Of a stretch of 33,979 bases of DNA, positions 29,511 through 33,979 are shown piece by piece. The stretch is taken from contig CAMKRV010000009.1 in assembly GCA_946415265.1 (NCBI GenBank), forward strand, positions 1 to 33,979. Reading direction: 5' to 3'. The notes under the pieces are model-generated. The model did no database searches, was not told the origin of the DNA, and worked only from the letters and a program-made list of their open reading frames with translations. This DNA comes from an uncultured Candidatus Saccharibacteria bacterium. Its GTDB lineage: Bacteria > Patescibacteriota > Saccharimonadia > Saccharimonadales > Saccharimonadaceae. A program made the translations under genes and the position numbers. Positions within the stretch are counted from its first letter, which is position 1, and each line of letters starts with the position of its first letter.

Positions 29511-30094
29511 TGAAGAATGAAATTGAAGCCCAGTTTTTAGATATTGATAAGGATGACATACGTTCAAAGCTAAAAGAAATTGGTGCAAACCTAGAGAAAC
29601 CCGAAGTTTTAATGCGACGTGTCGTTTTCTATACTGGCGAACATTCTTTTGCTCGTGTTCGAGATGAAGGTGATAAAATCGTTATGACCTATAAGAATGT
29701 CAGTGATGATCATTCTATTCTTGGCACGAAAGAAGTTAATATCGAAGTAAACGATTATGATGATGCAATTCTTTTTTTGAGGGGCTGTGGGCTTAAAACT
29801 AAAGCTCACCAAGAAACTAAGCGAGAAATTTGGAAGTTCGGCGAAGTAGAAATTTGCATCGATACCTGGCCATGGTTACCGACTTTCATAGAGATAGAAG
29901 GGCCAAGCGAAGAATTGGTCTGGGAAACAGCAGACAAACTTGGATTTGAGAAAAATCAAGCAAAATTTGGCTCGGTAGATACTACTTATCAACACTATTA
30001 CGGAGTAGAACCTGATATAGTGAATTTACACACGCCAGAGATTATGTTTGGCATGAAACCACCGAAGTGGGCAAAGCGAAATATTAATGAATAG
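29510..30094 (+). CDS. CYTH-domain protein (class IV adenylate cyclase / triphosphatase-like)
   Basis: 194 aa. The CYTH tunnel fold is indicated by the N-terminal EIEAQFL (ExExK-type signature at residues 4-8, but with Gln replacing the usual Lys), HSFARVRDEGDKIVMTYKN, GTKEVNIEV, KREIWKFGEVEICIDTWPWL and FIEIEGPSEEL. CYTH enzymes bind triphosphates with a metal; they act as thiamine triphosphatases, inorganic triphosphatases or class IV adenylate cyclases. The altered Lys and the extra C-terminal ~40 residues make the exact substrate uncertain. Monocistronic with a leaderless promoter. Closest resemblance in my judgement is the archaeal/CPR class IV cyclase-like subfamily. Confidence 0.85.
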   Translation: MKNEIEAQFLDIDKDDIRSKLKEIGANLEKPEVLMRRVVFYTGEHSFARVRDEGDKIVMTYKNVSDDHSILGTKEVNIEVNDYDDAILFLRGCGLKTKAHQETKREIWKFGEVEICIDTWPWLPTFIEIEGPSEELVWETADKLGFEKNQAKFGSVDTTYQHYYGVEPDIVNLHTPEIMFGMKPPKWAKRNINE

Positions 30095-30129
30095 AAACCC
30101 TATTAGTTCAATTCGCTAAGTTGTAGGGA

Positions 30130-30234
30130 ATTTAACAGACAAAATTATAGAGTTAGATTATAGTTTTTGTCATGTTTTTGTCGCAAAAATGGCACAAAAA
30201 TAGCCCTCTATTTTCGCGAGGGATTTAACAGACA
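30130..30234. repeat. 12-bp direct repeats flanking a hairpin-rich gap
   Basis: ATTTAACAGACA occurs at 30130-30141 and 30223-30234, both preceded by GGG or AGGG. Between them are TTTTTGT/ACAAAAA and CCCTC/GAGGG hairpins. The gap from 30095 to 30277 contains no ORF; the repeats may be leftovers of a small insertion. Confidence 0.4.
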
Positions 30235-30277
30235 TTTATAGCTTACGAAATAGTTGAAAAATATTTTATAACCTGAA

Positions 30278-30353
30278 TGGTGGAGTATGCGGGACTTAAA
30301 CCCGCGACCTCCGCAATGCGAATGCGGCGCTCTATCAGCTGAGCTAATACCCC
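30278..30353 (-). tRNA. tRNA-Ala(CGC)
   Basis: 76 nt with encoded CCA. Acceptor GGGGTAT/ATACTCC includes the G3-U70 wobble; anticodon stem CCGCA/TGCGG around TTCGCAT gives CGC (codon GCG); T arm CGGGT... wait-free pairing GCGGG/CCCGC with TTTAAGT. Present downstream of the ribosomal operon on the same strand, separated by the operon terminator. Confidence 0.93.
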
Positions 30354-30386
30354 ATATTGTTAATATGACTACCCATATTATACCAT

Positions 30387-30415
30387 AAAAATAAGCCCTT
30401 GTGGGGCTTATTTTT
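30387..30415 (-). terminator. Terminator of the ribosomal protein operon
   Basis: AAAAATAAGCCC (30387-30398), loop TTGTG, GGGCTTATTTTT (30404-30415); minus-strand tail TTTTTATGG. Perfect 12-bp stem, 14 nt after the rpsI stop. Confidence 0.93.
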
Positions 30416-30428
30416 ACAGTCGCGCGTT

Positions 30429-30830
30429 TTAACGCTTCGAGAACTGTTCGCGTCGACGAGCCGAGCGAAGACCGTACTTTTTGCGTTCTTTTTCGCGTGG
30501 ATCGCGCTTCATCATGCCAGCCTTCTTGAGCACTGGACGTAGATCTGGCGCTTCTGTTACCAAAGCTTTAGAAATAGCTAGCTTAATAGCATCTACTTGC
30601 CCTGCCAAACCACCACCCTTCACCAAGATAGTAATATCGTACTCTTTTTGCTTTTCAGCAAGAGCCAATGGATCAGTGATTTCTGCAAGATAAGTCTTAT
30701 TGCCAGAAAGATATTCCAAAGCTGGTTTATTATTGATTGTGATTTCACCTTTACCCTTGTAAAGCCGTGCAGTAGCTGTAGCGGCCTTGCGGCGACCCAA
30801 GCCATAGGTGTATTTCTTCGTAGCAACCAT
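30429..30830 (-). CDS. rpsI: Ribosomal protein uS9
   Basis: 133 aa, usual length. Motifs: YTYGLGRRKAATATARLYKG at the N-terminus, GQVDAIKLAISKAL in the middle, and the C-terminal RERKKYGLRSARRREQFSKR-type tail ending in KR, which reaches the P-site tRNA. Small-subunit head protein. Its ATG and the upstream rplM stop share one base, so translation is coupled, as in the widespread L13-S9 pair. Confidence 0.98.
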   Translation of the reverse strand: MVATKKYTYGLGRRKAATATARLYKGKGEITINNKPALEYLSGNKTYLAEITDPLALAEKQKEYDITILVKGGGLAGQVDAIKLAISKALVTEAPDLRPVLKKAGMMKRDPREKERKKYGLRSARRREQFSKR

Positions 30831-31255
30831 TACTTAATCTCCTTTGGATTTTGCGCTGTATGAGCGTGCTCTGCGCCATCAAAGATACGTAGACGCTTCA
30901 AACGCTCTGCAGCTAATTTATTCTTCGGGAGCATACCCTTTACCGCAGCCGTAATAGCCACAGCAGGATTTTTCTCGATTACTTCCTCAAGTTTGAGCTC
31001 AGTTAGTCCACCGGGGAATCCACTATGACGATAATACTTTTTCTGTACCATCTTGTCGCCAGTCACTACTAAATTCTTAGCGTTAACCACTACAACATAG
31101 TCACCATTATCGATATGTGGAGTATAGGTAACTTTGCTTTTACCCATCAATTTATCAGCAATTACTACTGCTAATTTACCTAAAGGCATAACAGAAGCGT
31201 CAATTACCCACCACTCGCGCTTAATTTCAGAACCTTTTTGAGAGTAAGTTTTCAT
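30830..31255 (-). CDS. rplM: Ribosomal protein uL13
   Basis: 141 aa. Motifs: WWVIDASVMPLGKLAVVIADKLMGK, HIDNGDYVVVVNA, KKYYRHSGFPGGL and AVKGMLPKNKLA. Early-assembling large-subunit protein. Overlaps rplQ and rpsI stops by one base each. In many bacteria L13-S9 is a separate operon; here it is directly appended to the alpha operon after L17. Confidence 0.98.
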   Translation of the reverse strand: MKTYSQKGSEIKREWWVIDASVMPLGKLAVVIADKLMGKSKVTYTPHIDNGDYVVVVNAKNLVVTGDKMVQKKYYRHSGFPGGLTELKLEEVIEKNPAVAITAAVKGMLPKNKLAAERLKRLRIFDGAEHAHTAQNPKEIK

Positions 31256-31665
31256 TACTTAGCCTCCTTTTTAGCCTTAGCTGGCTTTTCTTCTGGTTCT
31301 TCAAATGAGATTTCATCAACAAAACTAATTGTACCCATCTCAGAATTGTCACCCCGACGATAGCCGGCATGTTCAATCCGAAGATAACCAGAATCACGCT
31401 TAATCTGCGGTGCGATTACGTCTACCAATAAAGTAGCTGCTTCGAGATCATTTAGGCGCGCAATAATCAAACGACGATTAGCTAAGCCGCCTTTTTTAGC
31501 CATCGTAATCAACTTTTCAGTTGAACGACGGATCTCTTTGGCACGCGCAAGCGTAGTTGTTATAGATTGATATTTAATCAGAGAACACATCAGCCCACGC
31601 GTGAGTGCTAGCCTCTGATCGGTTTCGCGGCCGAACTTACGGCCTTTATATCCGTGGCGATGCAT
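31255..31665 (-). CDS. rplQ: Ribosomal protein bL17
   Basis: 136 aa. MHRHGYKGRKFGRETDQRLA followed by TTLARAKEIRRSTEKLIT is the standard L17 N-terminal domain; the C-terminus adds an acidic/basic extension (EEPEEKPAKAKKEAK). Large-subunit protein close to the exit tunnel. The gene follows rpoA with a 1-nt gap, the near-universal bacterial arrangement. Confidence 0.98.
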   Translation of the reverse strand: MHRHGYKGRKFGRETDQRLALTRGLMCSLIKYQSITTTLARAKEIRRSTEKLITMAKKGGLANRRLIIARLNDLEAATLLVDVIAPQIKRDSGYLRIEHAGYRRGDNSEMGTISFVDEISFEEPEEKPAKAKKEAK

Positions 31666-31666
31666 A

Positions 31667-32617
31667 TTAAATATTTAACTCCGTTAATTTTTCCTTAACT
31701 TCGTCTAATGCCTTTTGTCCAAAACCTTTCAAATCTTTCAGATCAGTTTCCGACAAAGTTACTAAATCACGAATTGTCTTAATATCGTTATTTAGCAAAG
31801 CATTAGCCGTACGCGCAGACAAATCTAATTCTTCAATTGGGAGCATAAGCCCAGAATCATCATCATCTTTGCTAGACCCAGGCGCAGGAGTAGATTCTAC
31901 TTTGGTACTCCCGGCAAGAGCCGTATATTGATTTACTAAGATAGCCGCAGCTTCTTCAAAAGCTTCACGTGGCGAAAGTGTGCCATCCGTATCTACAGTC
32001 AAAGTAAGTTGCTGCAAATTAGTATCCTGACCCACACGTGTGTTCTCTACCTTGTAGCGAACGCGTAAAACTGGGGTAAATACCGCGTCTACTGCAATCA
32101 TATCACTGTGCACGCGATCTTCACTAGCTTGTTCAATGGTAAGATAACCACGGCCAGTCTCTACGATAAAGCGCATCTTGAGAACCATTTTTGGATCATC
32201 AATATGACAAATCGTTTGATTAGGGTTAGCGATTTCCACTTCGGAAGGAAGCTTGATATCGCCAGCAATCACCCGCTTGTCGCCATCTTTTTCAGATTGC
32301 TTATCACCCTTCATCTCTAGAGTTAATTCTACAGGCGCGTCAGTGTGACACTTAAAGCGGATATTCTTGAGGTTAAGCATGATATCTACAACATCTTCGC
32401 GTACCCCAGGCACCGTAGTGTATTCGTGACTTGCGCCCTCAATAGAGAAAGCTGTAATAGCGGCGCCTTTTACAGAAGAAAGTAATACTCGGCGCAAGGA
32501 GTTACCTAGAGTATTGCCATACCCATAGTAAAGTGGCTTGATTACAAATTCTGCACTGTTTTCGCCAAGATCCTTGACCTCTGCAAGTGCTGCTTCGTGA
32601 ATATTTTTGGTAGTCAT
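31667..32617 (-). CDS. rpoA: RNA polymerase alpha subunit
   Basis: 316 aa. The N-terminal assembly domain (about 1-230) shows GYGNTLGNSLRRVLLSSVKGAAITAFSIEG and HEYTTVPGVREDVVDIMLN; after an acidic linker (SSKDDDDSG) the C-terminal domain (about 255-316) contains ELDLSARTANALL and IRDLVTLSETDLKDLKGFGQKALDEVK, the helix-hairpin-helix that binds UP elements and activators. Complete subunit. Located between rpsD and rplQ as is typical. Confidence 0.98.
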   Translation of the reverse strand: MTTKNIHEAALAEVKDLGENSAEFVIKPLYYGYGNTLGNSLRRVLLSSVKGAAITAFSIEGASHEYTTVPGVREDVVDIMLNLKNIRFKCHTDAPVELTLEMKGDKQSEKDGDKRVIAGDIKLPSEVEIANPNQTICHIDDPKMVLKMRFIVETGRGYLTIEQASEDRVHSDMIAVDAVFTPVLRVRYKVENTRVGQDTNLQQLTLTVDTDGTLSPREAFEEAAAILVNQYTALAGSTKVESTPAPGSSKDDDDSGLMLPIEELDLSARTANALLNNDIKTIRDLVTLSETDLKDLKGFGQKALDEVKEKLTELNI

Positions 32618-32628
32618 TTAATTCCTCC

Positions 32629-33246
32629 TTAACGTGAGTAATACTCAACGATTAACTGTTCGTTAATGCCAGCCTCAGCTTCTTCGCGCTTTGGCAAGCC
32701 GGTAACTTCAATTTTCATTTTCTTCGCGTCGACCTTCATCCAGGAGAGCGGAGTTACATTAGCCGCCCCAATGATATTCGGAAGATTTTTGAAATATTCA
32801 GACTTCGTAGATTTTGGACGAACTTCCAAGACATCACCCGGGTTCAAACGAATTGATGGAATATCAATCCGCCGACCGTTCAATAGAAAATGTCCATGCG
32901 AGACTAGTTGCCTTGCCTGACGACGGGTCAAAGCGAACCCAGAGCGGAACACTACGTTATCTGCACGACGTTCCAAGAACTCCAAGAGCTTCTCACCGGT
33001 CAAGCCTTCGGCCTTTTGAGCCTCTTTCATTAATTTAGCAAATTGCTTTTCTAGTAAACCGTACATCCGGCGTACTTTTTGCTTTTCGCGGAGCTGTGTC
33101 AGATACAAGCTACCGCCACGCACGCGCATATCACCGTGCTCGCCTGGAATACCAGACTTTTTAGCCATCACTTTGTGCGCTTTTGGTGCAAGTGCATACC
33201 CTTCACGACGGCTCTGCTTTACGATTGGAGAATGATCCCTAGCCAT
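32629..33246 (-). CDS. rpsD: Ribosomal protein uS4
   Basis: 205 aa. Begins MARDHSPIVKQSRREGYALA; S4 RNA-binding domain (about 95-155) contains FLERRADNVVFRSGFALTR and QLVSHGHFLLNGRRIDIPS. No Cys zinc cluster near the N-terminus, so it is a zinc-free S4. Primary 16S-binding assembly protein and, in other bacteria, a translational repressor of the alpha operon. Start overlaps rpsK stop by one base. Confidence 0.98.
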   Translation of the reverse strand: MARDHSPIVKQSRREGYALAPKAHKVMAKKSGIPGEHGDMRVRGGSLYLTQLREKQKVRRMYGLLEKQFAKLMKEAQKAEGLTGEKLLEFLERRADNVVFRSGFALTRRQARQLVSHGHFLLNGRRIDIPSIRLNPGDVLEVRPKSTKSEYFKNLPNIIGAANVTPLSWMKVDAKKMKIEVTGLPKREEAEAGINEQLIVEYYSR

Positions 33247-33683
33247 TATGGTTTCCTTTCTCCCTTAGGTCGCACACCACCGTGAGCGATCGGGGTTACA
33301 TCTGTAATACTGTCAATCTTAATGCCAACCGTAGAGATAGCTCTTACCGCTGCATCGCGACCCAAACCAATTCCAGATACATACACATCTACAGAATTGA
33401 GTGCATGATTCTTTTTGGCGAGTTCCAAAGCTTTTTCTGCTGCAACACCAGCCGCAAAAGCCGTACCCTTCTTAGAACCACGAAAACCGTTCGCGCCAGC
33501 CGATGAAGCAGTTAATACTCCACCAGTTTTGTCGGTGACACTAATGATTGTATTGTTGAAAGTCGCTTGGATATGTACCGCGCCACTGTTAACAATTCTT
33601 TTACCTTTTTTCGCTTTAGCCTTTGGAGCTGCGGTAGCTTCAGTAGCTTCTGCGACAGTCGTTTTAATTTCTTCTTCTGCCAT
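33246..33683 (-). CDS. rpsK: Ribosomal protein uS11
   Basis: 145 aa. An Ala/Lys/Glu/Thr-rich N-terminal extension (about 1-25) precedes the canonical core: GAVHIQATFNNTIISVTDK, GANGFRGSKKGTAFAAGVAAE, VDVYVSGIGLGRDAAVRAI and the ending DVTPIAHGGVRPKGERKP. Platform protein of the small subunit near the mRNA exit. Preceded by rpsM with a 9-nt gap. Confidence 0.98.
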   Translation of the reverse strand: MAEEEIKTTVAEATEATAAPKAKAKKGKRIVNSGAVHIQATFNNTIISVTDKTGGVLTASSAGANGFRGSKKGTAFAAGVAAEKALELAKKNHALNSVDVYVSGIGLGRDAAVRAISTVGIKIDSITDVTPIAHGGVRPKGERKP

Positions 33684-33692
33684 ATTTTACTC

Positions 33693-33979
33693 CTAGGTCT
33701 TACTTGCTGCTTTAGGTTGTGCCCCACCGACCGCGATCGCCTTACCCTTACGAGTACGTGCATTCGTACGAGTACGCTGGCCGTTGACTGGTAACTTCGC
33801 CTTGTGACGCATTCCCTTGTAGGAATTGATATCCTTTAAACGTTTGATATTGTTACTCACTAGGCGTCTGAGATCACCCTCAACGTGGTATTTCTTCGAA
33901 ATAATATCGTTGATTTTTTGTTCGTCAGCCTCGGTGAGATCTTTCACCCGAGTGGTAGGCTCGATTTTAGCCTCCGCAA
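33693..33979 (-). CDS. rpsM: Ribosomal protein uS13, 5' end cut by window edge
   Basis: The track starts at a GTG (33947), but the frame stays open to the window edge through [20 protein letters not shown], the normal middle of S13, so the true start is beyond 33979. Later motifs: [40 protein letters not shown] (the canonical R..RGLPVRGQRT..NAR.R region) and a C-terminal [10 protein letters not shown]. Small-subunit head protein contacting P-site tRNA and S19. About 95 residues are visible. Confidence 0.96.
   Translation of the reverse strand, partial: AEAKIEPTTRVKDLTEADEQKINDIISKKYHVEGDLRRLVSNNIKRLKDINSYKGMRHKAKLPVNGQRTRTNARTRKGKAIAVGGAQPKAASKT

Noticed and set aside
1-33979. CRISPR array or known defence island
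   Set aside because: No regularly spaced direct repeats and no cas, restriction or toxin-antitoxin genes were found.
1-33979. Alternative genetic code (UGA as glycine) of some CPR lineages
   Set aside because: UGA is used as a stop in folA, the pseudouridine synthase and phage genes, and no in-frame UGA occurs in the well-known proteins.

Overview
The window looks like part of a Candidatus Saccharibacteria (TM7, Patescibacteria/CPR) chromosome. Evidence for this: a compact AT-rich genome with tight operons, a FISUMP-domain surface protein, small divergent replication and folate enzymes, TATAAT-dominated promoters, and UGA used as a normal stop (so not the Gracilibacteria/Absconditabacteria code). 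The assignment is inferred from gene content and style, with no database search.

Layout. (1) About 1-11650, plus strand: the structural half of a siphovirus-like prophage in canonical order: DUF4355-like scaffold, HK97-type capsid, small connector-region ORFs, gp10-like neck protein, tail terminator, tail tube, tail chaperone with a -1 frameshift extension, tape measure, distal tail, hub/Tal-like protein and DUF859/collar-type receptor-binding protein. Terminase, portal, integrase and lysis genes are not in view. (2) 11660-13506: a two-gene cargo unit, an ADP-ribosylglycohydrolase from a leaderless promoter plus an unrecognised helical protein. (3) 13507-14840: a protein-poor boundary zone with a strongly structured ~240-nt element, an intact tRNA-Thr, a decayed tandem tRNA-Thr copy, one small ORF, tRNA-Tyr and a duplicated fragment of the tRNA-Tyr 3' end. 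This looks like a prophage/island junction. (4) 14842-19160: housekeeping genes: a minus-strand operon of pseudouridine synthase, DNA polymerase III delta'-like protein and TPR protein; a divergent RelA/SpoT-type HD hydrolase; trpS behind tRNA-Ala(GGC). (5) 19180-25200: envelope/surface functions: a small membrane protein, a FISUMP surface protein behind a very structured leader, an anchored OB-like protein, a choloylglycine-hydrolase-family enzyme, a CotH-like protein and a sortase. (6) 25270-30100: nucleotide and one-carbon genes (HD nucleotidase-like protein, thyA-folA, glyA, which jointly form the thymidylate cycle) and a CYTH protein. (7) 30278-33979, minus strand: tRNA-Ala(CGC) and the alpha operon rpsM-rpsK-rpsD-rpoA-rplQ continuing into rplM-rpsI; rpsM runs off the right edge.

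Regulatory themes: four genes have TANAAT followed by exactly six bases and then ATG, so they are probably translated from leaderless mRNAs. The two HD-domain genes instead share a related ~34-nt leader. Two leaders (FISUMP gene and phage scaffold gene) contain intrinsic-terminator-like hairpins between promoter and start codon. The most interesting unexplained objects are the structured RNA/DNA elements at 13511-13751 and 19735-19923, and the 163-bp palindromic element between folA and glyA.
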